A stretch of DNA of 64,000 nt from Veronia pacifica (GCF_001707825.1 NZ_LYBM01000014.1:38411-102410); one strand, 5' to 3'. Positions 9,514 through 19,009 are shown, counted from the stretch's first letter. Notes: generated by a model from the sequence alone, not told the origin. Translations and numbers: made by a program.

Positions 9514-11589
9514 TTAGGCCTGTCTTTTATCAGGACTTGGCAATGCAGCAAGCCGTGGCTTTTTATTTTGCTGTAGCAAGGTTTCAAATTCTTCTTTTGG
9601 CATCGGTCGATAAAAATGGAAGCCTTGAATGCTGTCACAATTAAGTCTTGCGAGTTTGTTGGCCTGTGCACTGGTCTCGACTCCCTCAGCAACGACAGTC
9701 ATATCCAGCGAGCGACCAAGGTTGATGATGTTTTCAATCAAGGTTACCTGTTTGGGTAAGGCATCCATTTCCATGATAAATGTTCTGTCTATTTTCAGTT
9801 CATCTAACGGGAAGCGTGCCAAATAAGAGAGCGATGAATAGCCCGTCCCAAAGTCATCAATGGAAAGGGTAAAGCCCATTTTTTTGATCCCATTAAGCAT
9901 TTGAATGGTGTGATCACTGTCATTCATCACGGCACTTTCGGTCAGCTCAAAAGTGATCATAGAGGGATTGATATTACTGGCCTGCAGCATCTTGCTCATC
10001 TGTGTCAGCAAATTAGGGTTTCGGAATTGCTGAGGGGATAAGTTTATTGCGACCCGTCCTGGCAGTATGCCTTGTTTTTGCCAGTTATGAACACCTTCAA
10101 AAACTTCTCGCATCACGTTAATCCCAAGCTGCTCAATCATACCTGAACGCTCAGCGACAGGGATGAATCGTCCCGGACTGATGTAGCCTTCGACAGGATG
10201 TTTCCACCTCACCAGTGCTTCTGCACCATTGATGCTGTGGTCATGCGCATTAACTTTGGGTTGATACCAAACTTCCAGTCCTTTGTTCTGCAGAACTTTT
10301 TGTAGCTCAATTTCAAGCCACAAACGCATACGGGCTTCTTTGTTCATGTTCTGGTGATAAGGCACTAACTGATTTCTGCCGCGCTCTTTCGCTTCATACA
10401 TCGCTGTATCAGCGTTTTGAAGCAGGCTTTTCACATCTTTGCCGTCTTGCGGGAAAGAAACACTGCCGATTGAACAAGTGAGAAATTTACTGAAATGGTG
10501 AAGTTCAAAAGGCTGTCTAATAACGGATATAAGTTGTTCTGTGATCGAATTGATCGCCTCATCCGATTCGAGGTCGGGCAGGATCACGGCGAATTCATCG
10601 CCACTGAGGTGGCCAATGATGGCTCCCTCCGGCAAGGCTTTGAACAGTCTCTGAGAGATATCCTGCAGCACTTTATCACCGATGTGGTGACCTAATGAGT
10701 CGTTGATATTCTTAAAGTTATCGATGTCCAGATACAGCATGACCATTCTGGCGTTATTAGCAATAAACTGCTCTAGACAGCGGGAAAATCCCTGTCGATT
10801 GTAGAGACCTGTCAATGGGTTACTGTTGATCAGTTTGGCCGTGTTCTTTGCAACTTCTTCGCTGTTACAGTCCTGGCGAATAATCAGCATTCCCTCCTGA
10901 ACAGTGCCCTGACTCAAGGGTATGTATGAGAGGGGATAAACAGTGTGACGTGACAGATGGCGAGGCTCACCAAACAAAGGGGTTTCCGGTGTTGCAGAGG
11001 TCAGTGTCTCGGTCAAATTCTTTGAGAGCTCTTGACCAATAAATAACTCATCCAGCATCTGTCCCAGCAGTCTGTCTGGACTACTAAAACCAAGCAGGCG
11101 AGCTGCACTGTCATTGCTACTGATCACCGAGCCATCACGAATGACCAGGCAACCGTCGCTGACGACCTGACACATAGCAGTGAATTTACTTTCGGCAGCT
11201 TCAAGGGCGGTGCTCAGTATTTGCCGCTCAGATGTATCCGAGGCGTGGAGAATAATACCACTGATGTTGCCTGGCCCCTCAGGATCAATTAAAGGGGCAA
11301 CACAAAAATGAAGACAAGTGGACTGTGTACCATCGTTCAGAAGCACTTCACCTTCACCACTCTGTCCTTTCAGCGCCTGCTGATAATAAGGTTTGAGCGT
11401 TTGATAAAAGGTATTGCCCAGAACTTGTCTGTCATTTTTCCCAGCCAGTTCATCAGGATGTAGGCCACTCAATTCCGAGTATCGTTGACTGACCCAATGA
11501 TAACTATGATTGGTATCAAGTACGGCGAACAGGAATGGGCTGTTATCTGTTAGGTGGGCAAACCAGTGTTTTAATTGCTCCAACGGCAT
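9514..11589 (-). CDS. PAS-PAS-GGDEF-EAL protein, probable c-di-GMP phosphodiesterase
   Basis: A 691-residue cytoplasmic-looking signalling protein. Two N-terminal PAS-like segments (DTNHSYHWVSQRYSELSGLHPDEL; DGSVISSNDSAARLLGFSSPD) precede a GGDEF domain (NPLTGLYNRQGFSR, DIDNFKNINDSLGH) whose active-site motif is SGDEF, and an EAL domain (GAEALVRW, AINLSPQQF, IDDFGTGYSSLSYL, EGVET) with the catalytic acidic residues present. No I-site RxxD is seen before SGDEF. Likely degrades c-di-GMP; residual cyclase activity is possible because SGDEF is sometimes active. It sits between the ubi genes but no functional tie is evident. Start has a poor ribosome-binding site. Confidence 0.9.
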   Translation of the reverse strand: MPLEQLKHWFAHLTDNSPFLFAVLDTNHSYHWVSQRYSELSGLHPDELAGKNDRQVLGNTFYQTLKPYYQQALKGQSGEGEVLLNDGTQSTCLHFCVAPLIDPEGPGNISGIILHASDTSERQILSTALEAAESKFTAMCQVVSDGCLVIRDGSVISSNDSAARLLGFSSPDRLLGQMLDELFIGQELSKNLTETLTSATPETPLFGEPRHLSRHTVYPLSYIPLSQGTVQEGMLIIRQDCNSEEVAKNTAKLINSNPLTGLYNRQGFSRCLEQFIANNARMVMLYLDIDNFKNINDSLGHHIGDKVLQDISQRLFKALPEGAIIGHLSGDEFAVILPDLESDEAINSITEQLISVIRQPFELHHFSKFLTCSIGSVSFPQDGKDVKSLLQNADTAMYEAKERGRNQLVPYHQNMNKEARMRLWLEIELQKVLQNKGLEVWYQPKVNAHDHSINGAEALVRWKHPVEGYISPGRFIPVAERSGMIEQLGINVMREVFEGVHNWQKQGILPGRVAINLSPQQFRNPNLLTQMSKMLQASNINPSMITFELTESAVMNDSDHTIQMLNGIKKMGFTLSIDDFGTGYSSLSYLARFPLDELKIDRTFIMEMDALPKQVTLIENIINLGRSLDMTVVAEGVETSAQANKLARLNCDSIQGFHFYRPMPKEEFETLLQQNKKPRLAALPSPDKRQA

Positions 11590-11785
11590 GACAACAATAA
11601 ATTCCCTATAGATGATATAAAAAATGATACAAACTATTCATATCCATGACACTATATACTTGTCATCGGCAGAGCTTAACTGTTTCGAACAATCACAGCC
11701 TTTTTTTTGACTCAAGACATAAAAAATAACTGAAACATTGTCATAGAATGTGATTCTCTATGCACTTAAAGCGACGAAGACTGTT

Positions 11786-12340
11786 TTGATCTCTACTATT
11801 CACACACAACTGGTCACTCATACTCCTGCAGCATTTCGCCTTCCACTCCAGCTGACTCCCCATTTCGTCCAACGGGAGATCCTAGTGCAAGCATTGCAAC
11901 ATATTTTCAGAGAAGCACTGGAAGATGGCGATTTTACCTTTCTTAAAGGACGCTGGTTGGAAATTCATATTACTGATATTGATACCCGCTGCGTAATTGG
12001 TTACAAAGAGGGGAGTCTTATCTCCTCGCACACTGCAAAGAAGCCGGATGTTAGCATGAAGGCTAATCTGAACGACCTCATTCTTCTTGCGGCGAGAAAG
12101 GAAGATCCCGACACCTTGTTCTTTCAGCGTCGATTGATGATTGAAGGCGACACTGAACTTGGACTTGAAGTAAAAAACCTGCTAGACAGTATTGAACTGG
12201 ACTCGTTGCCATCTGTGCTTAAACATGGACTAGTGACACTGGCTGATTTTATTCATAAAGGCTTGCACGCTCAGGCAAAAGGGATACAAAACAACGATGC
12301 TCATCAGAACGGAAGTACCTGCAGATATCCTTCAAATTGA
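11786..12340 (+). CDS. ubiT: UbiT, SCP2-domain accessory factor for anaerobic ubiquinone synthesis
   Basis: Lipid-carrier-like protein needed with UbiU/UbiV for ubiquinone synthesis without O2. The core DGDFTFLKGRWLEIHITDID ... ARKEDPDTLFFQRRLMIEGDTELGLEVKNLLDSIEL matches E. coli YhbT. The start is uncertain: a TTG at 11786 (product MISTIHTQLVTHTPAAF) aligns with the family N terminus and gives 184 residues; a GTG at 11750 would add 12. Neither has a strong ribosome-binding site. The 3' end overlaps the next gene by 44 bases. Divergent from the GGDEF-EAL gene, otherwise next to ubiUV as in E. coli. Confidence 0.88.
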   Translation: MISTIHTQLVTHTPAAFRLPLQLTPHFVQREILVQALQHIFREALEDGDFTFLKGRWLEIHITDIDTRCVIGYKEGSLISSHTAKKPDVSMKANLNDLILLAARKEDPDTLFFQRRLMIEGDTELGLEVKNLLDSIELDSLPSVLKHGLVTLADFIHKGLHAQAKGIQNNDAHQNGSTCRYPSN

Positions 12341-12800
12341 TCGAATGCTGCGACAGGTTTTTGATACTGATGCCGAAGCCAAGCTGGTGATGGCCTTGCG
12401 GGAAAACGGTAATAACACACTCTCTCTTGTTGCCTGCAATGACGATGGAGAGATCGTCGGCCATGTTATGTTCAGCCCTGTTTGGTTTGAAGGCCAAGAC
12501 TTGGGATGGCAAGCTCTGTCACCCATCTCTGTTTTACCCGAGTATCAACGACAAGGAATTGCTTCAAATTTAGTGAGTGAAGCTTTCTCGATACTCTATG
12601 AACTGGGATACCCAGCCTGCTTTGTGCTCGGCAGTCCTGAATTTTATGGGCGTTTTGGCTTCAAAAAAGCGGCAGACGCCGGATTAAGTTGCCAATGGCC
12701 AGTACCCGATTCTGCATTTATGGCTATTGAGCTCGAGCCGGGTTCGTTTTCTGAAAAATATGGTCTTGTAAAATATTGTTCAGAATTTGCCGAGTTCTGA
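12297..12800 (+). CDS. yhbS: GNAT-family N-acetyltransferase, YhbS type
   Basis: 167-residue acetyltransferase of the GNAT fold, with acetyl-CoA loop VLPEYQRQGIASNLV and the YhbS-like ends LGSPEFYGRFGFKKA and SCQWPVPDSAFM. The closest family I recognise is E. coli YhbS, which also lies beside yhbT (ubiT). Substrate unknown. Starts inside the end of ubiT (44-base overlap), so translation is probably coupled. Confidence 0.85.
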   Translation: MLIRTEVPADILQIDRMLRQVFDTDAEAKLVMALRENGNNTLSLVACNDDGEIVGHVMFSPVWFEGQDLGWQALSPISVLPEYQRQGIASNLVSEAFSILYELGYPACFVLGSPEFYGRFGFKKAADAGLSCQWPVPDSAFMAIELEPGSFSEKYGLVKYCSEFAEF

Positions 12801-12817
12801 CCGTTACATCTTGTTAA

Positions 12818-12868
12818 AATCGCCATGATAGTCCTAGTTTTGTTCACAGAACTGTAGTCATGGCGATT
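12818..12868. terminator. Bidirectional terminator between convergent genes
   Basis: AATCGCCATGA and TCATGGCGATT form a perfect 11-bp stem around a 29-base loop that itself can pair (AGTT/AACT). T-rich stretches lie on both outer sides. It separates yhbS from the convergent FAD oxidoreductase. Confidence 0.6.
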
Positions 12869-12890
12869 GATTACCTTTTTCTACCAGTTG

Positions 12891-14309
12891 TTATCCCAGT
12901 TCATTTTGAGTGACTGGAAACCCTATTTTCTCCACCATCTTTATCCACCAGTGACGCCAGCCACCCTTTTCATCGACAGTATCCAAACAGTACATGGTGA
13001 TTTTTGCGCCCAACCAGCGGAAGGGCTCGGGAGGAATATAGCCCGGCAATTCTGTTGCAAAGGCCATGCGGGTTTCTTCCGTATCCTCACCATCGAGTTT
13101 AGCCAGCGCCACTCTGGCTCCAAAGCGACTGGCAGTGACGCCAAACCCTGAATAGCCGCCAGCATAGAGCATTTTTCCTTGGTGATACGATTGATAGTGC
13201 ACTGCCATTCTTGTTGTCAGCCCTATCGGCCCGCTCCACGCGTGACTGAAGGAAATATCTCTCAGCATGGGAAAGGTGCGGTAGAAATTTTCGACCAGTG
13301 GAAGATAGGCATTTGCCAGCTTATCTGCGCTTGGATCAGTATCATTGTTAAAAAAGTAACCCAGTCGGCCGCCAAATAGAATGCGGTTGTCTTTGGTCAA
13401 ACGCATATAGTTGAGCTGAGTGCGGGTATCGTAAATTCCCTGACGATGCTCCCAGCCAATAAGTGCTAATTGCTCAGGGCTTAATGGCTCTGTCACGACA
13501 ATACGATCTCTGATTGCAGCGACTCTTCGTTTAATTCGTTTATCTCCGGCAGCGAAAGCGTTGGTTGCCAGCAAAACTTTATTGGCGTTGATCTTACCTT
13601 CAGGTGTCGCGACCTGCACCCCGTTTGTTGTCAGTTCCGACGATACCATCGGTGTGTATTCATACACAGTGACACCAAGTTCGCCCGCAGCGCGCCTCAG
13701 TCCCCAGGCCAATTTGGCAGGATTGACAATACCACTGCGTTGCTTTGACCAAACTCCGCCGTTAAAGAGGGGAGAGGTGATTTCTTTTTCCAGTGATTCT
13801 TTGTTGAGCAGTTCGACATCATGCCCATATTCGCCATAGAGGGAATACTCTTTTTCTACATCCGCCATTCCCGCTTCACCAACTGCGACGGTGAGTTCTC
13901 CACTCCATTCCAAATCACAATCAATTTTAAATTTATCAATGGCATCACGAAAACCGTCGATATTTTGTTTCCCCAGTTCCTCCAGGCGAGAGATATCATT
14001 AGGGAAAAGGCGCTGTGCATTTGACAGACCGTGCATCACCGATGTCGATAGAATAGCGGCGGGTCTACCAGATGCACCCGTGGCGGCCGTTCCTGCCTCA
14101 ATGATTATGACCTTGCGGTTCGGGTCAGCTTCTTTGGCCTGAATAGCGGCCCAGAGACCTGTGAATCCTGCACCGACTATCAATAAGTCACAGCTGACGT
14201 CTGATGTCAGTTTGTCTGCGGCTTTGGGAGCGTCAGGATCATCCAGCCAGAAAGGGTAAAATTTGGTTTTTAGCAGGGCTTTCTCGGCCTGACTACATGG
14301 ATGAATCAT
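12891..14309 (-). CDS. FAD-dependent oxidoreductase, DadA/PuuB-like amine or amino-acid oxidase family
   Basis: 472-residue flavoprotein with an N-terminal dinucleotide-binding motif DLLIVGAGFTGLW (GAGFTG at residues 45-50), an IIIEAG strand end, and the C-terminal segment MLYAGGYSGFGVTASRFGARV typical of DAO-family oxidoreductases. I start at 14309 (MIHPCSQAEKALL), preceded by GAGGGAGA; a longer in-frame ORF would begin with an unlikely hydrophobic stretch covering the operator repeats. Substrate cannot be told; relatives oxidise amino acids or polyamine derivatives. A LuxR-type regulator lies 125 bases upstream on the same strand and is the probable controller. Confidence 0.85.
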   Translation of the reverse strand: MIHPCSQAEKALLKTKFYPFWLDDPDAPKAADKLTSDVSCDLLIVGAGFTGLWAAIQAKEADPNRKVIIIEAGTAATGASGRPAAILSTSVMHGLSNAQRLFPNDISRLEELGKQNIDGFRDAIDKFKIDCDLEWSGELTVAVGEAGMADVEKEYSLYGEYGHDVELLNKESLEKEITSPLFNGGVWSKQRSGIVNPAKLAWGLRRAAGELGVTVYEYTPMVSSELTTNGVQVATPEGKINANKVLLATNAFAAGDKRIKRRVAAIRDRIVVTEPLSPEQLALIGWEHRQGIYDTRTQLNYMRLTKDNRILFGGRLGYFFNNDTDPSADKLANAYLPLVENFYRTFPMLRDISFSHAWSGPIGLTTRMAVHYQSYHQGKMLYAGGYSGFGVTASRFGARVALAKLDGEDTEETRMAFATELPGYIPPEPFRWLGAKITMYCLDTVDEKGGWRHWWIKMVEKIGFPVTQNELG

Positions 14310-14340
14310 GGTGTCTCCCTCTTGTTTCTCACTCCATGAC

Positions 14341-14389
14341 ATTAGGGTAGCCAGCACGAGCAGAGGCAGCCATACCCCGATTAGGGTAG
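14341..14389. repeat. Paired 10-bp direct repeat upstream of the oxidoreductase gene
   Basis: ATTAGGGTAG occurs at 14341-14350 and again at 14380-14389, each followed by a related tail (CCAGCAC / TCGGCAC). The copies are 39 bases apart, in the gap between the LuxR-type regulator gene and the oxidoreductase. Spacing and place suggest tandem activator binding sites. Confidence 0.55.
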
Positions 14390-14434
14390 TCGGCACAAAA
14401 AAGCTTGGTTGGACAGTCTCAATGAGAGTGTTTG

Positions 14435-15208
14435 CTAGTGAGATTGGTTATTGGCGGCAGACAGAGTATCGATAAAGTGACAGAAGAGTTCAGACTGTGA
14501 AGACAAGCCAAGCTTACTGTAGATATTCTTTCTGTGCATTTGCACAGTATCCGGCGAGATCGCCATGATTCTGGCTGCTGACTTCGCAGAATGGCCCCTC
14601 AGCAATAGGTGAGTGACCTGACGCTCGCGATCTGTCAGGCTGTCTTTGCCAAATGTATCAAATGCCCGTTGGATTTGCGCTCCCATATCATTGCTTGTTG
14701 CTGACAATGACGCCCGTTGTGAGTGCCAGTAAGCTGATAAAGCAGCCAGAATGATGGGTGAAATAATATGGAGCTTTTCGATGTCAGTCTCAGAGAAAAC
14801 CGGATCATCAATTCGTCTGCCACAGGACAGAGAGAGACGGATATCTGATTTGGGCGACGCGATAAAAAAGCAATCATCGTGAAGCTGCGCTGAGCGGTAG
14901 TAAGTCAGGTAATAATCACTTTGCCAGAAGTTGTCGGGTGCAATGTCTGCAAGCGTATAAAACCCCTCTTCAATATCACCAGACCCAGACAGGCTAAAGG
15001 GATCAAGCAGGTACGCACCGGAAAAGTAACTGTCGATAAGTCTCGGGCGTTGAATATCGGCTATCGCTGAATCTGCGATCAGCCGTGGAGGATGATTGAG
15101 GCGCTCTTCGACCAGCATGATCGCGTCGGCATCAACAACAGCAGATATTGCGTTGAAGAGGGCACTGGGAAAGCCCGGAGATGATATATGCCGAATGATG
15201 TCCGCCAC
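14435..15208 (-). CDS. LuxR-family transcriptional regulator
   Basis: 257-residue protein with a C-terminal LuxR-type helix-turn-helix (SLTDRERQVTHLLLRGHSAKSAARIMAISPDTVQMHRKNIYSKLGL, about residues 190-240). The N-terminal ~180 residues are an unrecognised sensor region, not a receiver domain. No membrane segment. It precedes the FAD oxidoreductase on the same strand with a repeat-bearing gap, so it is likely the local regulator of that gene. Divergent from holD. Confidence 0.85.
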   Translation of the reverse strand: MADIIRHISSPGFPSALFNAISAVVDADAIMLVEERLNHPPRLIADSAIADIQRPRLIDSYFSGAYLLDPFSLSGSGDIEEGFYTLADIAPDNFWQSDYYLTYYRSAQLHDDCFFIASPKSDIRLSLSCGRRIDDPVFSETDIEKLHIISPIILAALSAYWHSQRASLSATSNDMGAQIQRAFDTFGKDSLTDRERQVTHLLLRGHSAKSAARIMAISPDTVQMHRKNIYSKLGLSSQSELFCHFIDTLSAANNQSH

Positions 15209-15449
15209 ATGATGCTGCCACTGAATCAGATCATTATGAATATTGATATGTCCCTCTCTTGGGTGGATATCTTACTTACCTATCAGTATGCACTGCATCG
15301 TAAGTTCAGCAAGGTCATCAACACTGTTTGGCTGTGTCTCGCCGGGATAATTTGGTAGCATGCAAACCTTGTATCCGGATAGCCTGATTTCGACCATCAT
15401 TAGGTCGTTTTGGTATACTATTTTTTGACACTGGCAGTCAGGAGGAGTG

Positions 15450-15851
15450 ATGGCACTTGATGATATTCAGCGGTTGAGTGAAATGGGAATAACCAGCTGG
15501 CAACTCCGTCGGCCGGACCTTTACCCGGATCATGCGAAAAATACAGTGACGATACCCGCTTCATGTAAGCTCTTACTGATCTGTGATGTCACTTTGGATG
15601 ACCATGATGCATGGCTATTCAGCAAAATTCTGTCCAGTATGAAGTTGTCACCAGAGCAGACAATGATGTTGTCGCATCAAGCCGTGCAGCATATTAACCA
15701 ACATCATTTAGAATGGGTCTGGTATATCGGTGCGCCCAACAATCAACTGAGTGGCACAAAATCTTTGATATCTGTACCTCTCTCTGAGATGCACGATGAT
15801 CCTTCTGCAAAAAAAGCACTATGGCTACAAATCTGTAAATATGAAAACTGA
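15450..15851 (+). CDS. holD: DNA polymerase III psi subunit
   Basis: Psi links the clamp-loader to chi and SSB. The 133-residue product matches HolD in the N-terminal LSEMGITSWQLRRPDLYP segment, the IPASCKLLLICD strand and the C-terminal AKKALWLQICKYE. ATG at 15450 lies behind GGAGGA; the GTG just before it is also in frame. The last 11 bases overlap rimI, the same arrangement as the E. coli holD-rimI pair. Confidence 0.93.
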   Translation: MALDDIQRLSEMGITSWQLRRPDLYPDHAKNTVTIPASCKLLLICDVTLDDHDAWLFSKILSSMKLSPEQTMMLSHQAVQHINQHHLEWVWYIGAPNNQLSGTKSLISVPLSEMHDDPSAKKALWLQICKYEN

Positions 15852-16290
15852 GTTTCACGTATTGGAGCCTAAGTGGCACAGGCAAGTCATTGCTATTGAA
15901 GGCCTAGCTCACTCACATCCGTGGTCTGAATCATTACTGACTCAAAAGCCTAACAAGTTTGCCTGCAACTTAGGTTTGTTTGTCGATGATCAGCTGGCGG
16001 GGTATTTTTTTTCCCAGTGTATCGCTGGAGAAGCCAGCTTACTGAATATTGCTGTTGATCCCAAATGGCAGGGAAGGGGACTGGGGAAAAAACTGCTCGA
16101 TGAGTTTTTTAACCGCATGTCTGACATGGCGGCGCAAGAGGCATGGCTTGAGGTGAGAGAAAGTAACCTTGCCGCGATTGCATTGTACGAAAAGGCGGGT
16201 TTCAACGAAACCGACCGCAGAATCGATTATTATCCCAGTAAAAAAGGGAAAGAAGATGCGCTGGTCATGTGTTATTGGTTCGATATGTAG
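15841..16290 (+). CDS. rimI: Ribosomal protein S18 alanine N-acetyltransferase
   Basis: Acetylates the N-terminal alanine of ribosomal protein S18. 149 residues from the ATG at 15841 (MKTEFHVLEPKWHRQV). Typical RimI signatures: HPWSESLL, EASLLNIAVDPKWQGRGLGKKLLDEF and WLEVRESNLAAIALYEKAGF, with the acetyl-CoA loop QGRGLGKKL. Starts within the holD 3' end (11-base overlap). In E. coli yjjG and prfC follow; here a TolC/lipoprotein pair intervenes. Confidence 0.95.
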   Translation: MKTEFHVLEPKWHRQVIAIEGLAHSHPWSESLLTQKPNKFACNLGLFVDDQLAGYFFSQCIAGEASLLNIAVDPKWQGRGLGKKLLDEFFNRMSDMAAQEAWLEVRESNLAAIALYEKAGFNETDRRIDYYPSKKGKEDALVMCYWFDM

Positions 16291-16432
16291 AGACAATAAC
16301 CCTTACAACAAACCCCATGTAACGATATGAGCGGGTAAGACCTGCTCTATACCATGTAAAACTGAAGTGACCTCAATTCCCTGTTGTCGTTAATGCTTCA
16401 CCCCTCTGATCAGTGTTAAACGAACGGTTCTC

Positions 16433-17056
16433 TTACTGCTTTGTCGTATCGTCCGTATACACGTTCCACTTCATCAGTGTTCTCTCAAATTGTGTATTCA
16501 GTGTCGCCATGACTCTCCGATTTTGCTGGTGGGCAATATCAGTGTTTCCCTCAATGAGTGGGCGTGTTTCGCCATAACCGACAGCTCTTACCCGGGAGGC
16601 GTTAATACCGTAATTATTGACCAGAGCCTCTGCAACAGCGGTTGCTCGACGTTGAGAGAGGCGCTGATTATATGCTGCCGCCCCCACACTACTTGCATGG
16701 CCTTCAATTTCTACCACCACGCTTTTGTCTTTGTTCATGAATCTGGCCAGCTCTTCGAGGTTTTTGCTGTATTCAGAAGTCAGTTTGTCTGAGTTGTTGG
16801 CAAATTTCACATCGAGTCGCAGCGAACGCTCTCCAATTTCTTCCTTTGGACAGCCATCGTTGTTTACTTGCGCACCTAAAATGGTGTTTTCGCAATCCTC
16901 GCGAGCCTCAATAACCCCGTCGTTATCAAAATCTCTCAGGTCTTTGAGTTGTGCTGTTGTGTCTGGCATAACAGGGATGTCGGTAGCAAAAAAGGCATTG
17001 TCAGCAGCGCAACCCGAGACGGCGATAGAAGTAAAAAGCAAAATAGGCATTTTCAT
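16433..17056 (-). CDS. OmpA-like peptidoglycan-binding lipoprotein
   Basis: 207-residue outer-membrane lipoprotein: signal peptide with lipobox VSGC (Cys 16), an Asp-rich DFDNDGVIEAREDC calcium-type repeat (thrombospondin type-3-like) and a C-terminal OmpA domain (VEIEGHASSVGAAAYNQRLSQRR, with NQRLS..R peptidoglycan-binding signature). The ATG overlaps the tolC-like stop (ATGA), so the two are one operon. In related Vibrio-type loci such pairs belong to type I secretion of large adhesins; no adhesin or inner-membrane exporter is in this window. Confidence 0.88.
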   Translation of the reverse strand: MKMPILLFTSIAVSGCAADNAFFATDIPVMPDTTAQLKDLRDFDNDGVIEAREDCENTILGAQVNNDGCPKEEIGERSLRLDVKFANNSDKLTSEYSKNLEELARFMNKDKSVVVEIEGHASSVGAAAYNQRLSQRRATAVAEALVNNYGINASRVRAVGYGETRPLIEGNTDIAHQQNRRVMATLNTQFERTLMKWNVYTDDTTKQ

Positions 17057-18426
17057 TGCTGGTCAGCTCCTTCTTCGTTAATACCGCCGTCGCTCTGCCA
17101 TTGAATCGGCCTCGTCACACGAAGTGAATCGAGCAGTCTTCCCGTCGCATTCAGCACTCTGTACTGTGCAAGTAATTCATCATGCTCGCCAATCAAGTAA
17201 TCAATACGCGCTTGAAAGAGTTCGTTTTTAGCGTCAAGAAGGTCGATTAACGTACGTTGTCCAAGTTTAAACTGTGCTTCATAACCGTCTCTGGTTTGGG
17301 TCGCAGCTTGCACATGTTCTCTAAGAAACACCAGTTGTTCTCTCAGGTTTGTCAGCGCGTTCCATGAAAACGCGGTACCTTCAGTGACATCCAAATAGGT
17401 TGATTCACGTATCTGCCGGGCTTCATTGATTTTGTGTTCTGTTGATCTCAGGCTTGCTGAATCTCTACCTCCGCGAAAAACGTTGTATCTCAGACGGAGC
17501 ATTGCCTGAGCATCGTTATTTTCGCCCCTCACACCATCAAGGTTGTTATTGAAGTTGGCAGATAAATCTAAATCAAGTTTTGGGTAGAACAGGGATTCAG
17601 CTGAGCCTTGCTGGGCAAGTGCCGCCTGAATGTCGCTGCCTGCAGCGAAAAGTGTCGGATGGTTCTGTGTCGCGATGCGCGTCGCTTCTGACAAAGATCG
17701 TGGAAGCAAGTCCGCGTCTGGAACAGGAGTGCGTGTTTTTTCCGGTAACTTGCCAGTCATGCGGCGATAGACGATTCTGGCGTCTTCGAGTTGGTTTATG
17801 CTGGCTGACAGACTCACTTTAGCCTGAGCAACACGACCTGTGATTTGGGAAAGGTCAGAGATAGATGCCAATCCAGACGCACGTTTAGACTTTACTGCTC
17901 TATACGTTGCCTGATGTGCGGCAAGGTTATCCTTTGACAATTCTACTGTTTGTTCAGCCAATAAATAGCTTATGTATGCACGGGCAACATCCAGTCCCAA
18001 ATCTTCAGAAGCTGCGTACAATGCCCATTGATCAGCATTGGCTTCATTCCGTGTCCGGCTGACTTCGCTGGATGTGAAGAACCCATCAAATAAAAACTGA
18101 CGTAGGGTCACGCCCGCTTCACGACGCGTTAGCGCGAGGTAGTCACTTGAGCCAGTATCACTGCGCGTTGTCGGGCTGTCTGTCCATTCTCTACCCAGAC
18201 CTGCATCAAGGTTAATCTCAGGGTAATATCCCGCTTTTGCCTGATGGACTTCTTCCTGTTTTGCTTTGTATTGATGAAAAGCCTGTCTGAGCTCAGGGCT
18301 GTAGTCAATTGCCATGGCGACAGCCTGCTCCAAAGTTTGAGCAGTTACCAGCGCAGGCGTAAAAGCAGCAGCAATGATAAGCGAGATTAATCCTCCCTTG
18401 AGTGCGCGGCTTACACCAGATTTCAT
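17053..18426 (-). CDS. TolC-family outer-membrane channel, type I secretion
   Basis: 457-residue outer-membrane efflux protein with a signal peptide (ends TPALVTAQ) and the two internal repeats of the TolC fold; conserved ends TLEQAVAMAIDYSPELRQA, GQRTLIDLLDAKNELFQARIDYL. Best compared with AggA/LapE-type channels that export repeat adhesins. It is the first gene of a two-gene operon with the OmpA-like lipoprotein. It sits between rimI and prfC, where E. coli has yjjG, so it is an insertion relative to E. coli order. The cognate ABC transporter and membrane-fusion protein are not in the window. Confidence 0.88.
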   Translation of the reverse strand: MKSGVSRALKGGLISLIIAAAFTPALVTAQTLEQAVAMAIDYSPELRQAFHQYKAKQEEVHQAKAGYYPEINLDAGLGREWTDSPTTRSDTGSSDYLALTRREAGVTLRQFLFDGFFTSSEVSRTRNEANADQWALYAASEDLGLDVARAYISYLLAEQTVELSKDNLAAHQATYRAVKSKRASGLASISDLSQITGRVAQAKVSLSASINQLEDARIVYRRMTGKLPEKTRTPVPDADLLPRSLSEATRIATQNHPTLFAAGSDIQAALAQQGSAESLFYPKLDLDLSANFNNNLDGVRGENNDAQAMLRLRYNVFRGGRDSASLRSTEHKINEARQIRESTYLDVTEGTAFSWNALTNLREQLVFLREHVQAATQTRDGYEAQFKLGQRTLIDLLDAKNELFQARIDYLIGEHDELLAQYRVLNATGRLLDSLRVTRPIQWQSDGGINEEGADQQ

Positions 18427-19009
18427 GGGGTTCTCCTTTTAAATATTAAGGCAAACAAGCGACATACCCTATGCTTTTGCCCTAACGTCCCAAAATATTA
18501 GCTAAATAATTATTGTCTCGAGCGACTTTGTTTATTTACCCGTACTTACACTAAGTTCGGTCACATATGTTGATAATAATATTAATAGAGAGTCTTGGGA
18601 GGGTATTAATCTTCAATTCTCATAATTGAATCTGTGTTTCATAAAAGAATCACAGCTTTTTTGTGTCTAAAAAGCTTTTGATTGTTAGTCTTTTTTTCTT
18701 AAAGGACTTATGTATTAGTACTTGCTTTTTCTGCTTTGCAGGCTGTTTTTTAGCAATATGAGGCAATAAAAAATGGCTATATTTCTGGAGTCAAGAACGG
18801 GAAGAAATTATTATTACATTGAAAAATTTTACTCTAGTTCAAAAATAGTATGATGTTAGTCAGTTCGACTTTATTGGTCGCTACGATTGTGAATAGTGTC
18901 GAGATCGGCCAAAATACCCGCCATTCATGTCAAATTGATTGACTCAGACCCCCTGCCAGACACTGATGCTGCGCATGGTCATAACCTTTTCAACCAGAAG
19001 ATTTAATCG
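18427..19009. other. AT-rich divergent intergenic region (tolC-like / prfC)
   Basis: 583 bases without a credible gene, strongly AT-rich from ~18470 to 18860. It must hold the divergent promoters of the tolC-like operon and prfC; a TATGAT box at ~18849 may serve prfC. Such an AT-rich stretch before a secretion operon would suit H-NS binding, which is inference only. Confidence 0.4.

Noticed and set aside
12818..12868. The 11-bp inverted repeat as a miniature mobile element
   Set aside because: It is single-copy in the window, lies between convergent gene ends and has T-rich flanks, so a bidirectional terminator is enough.
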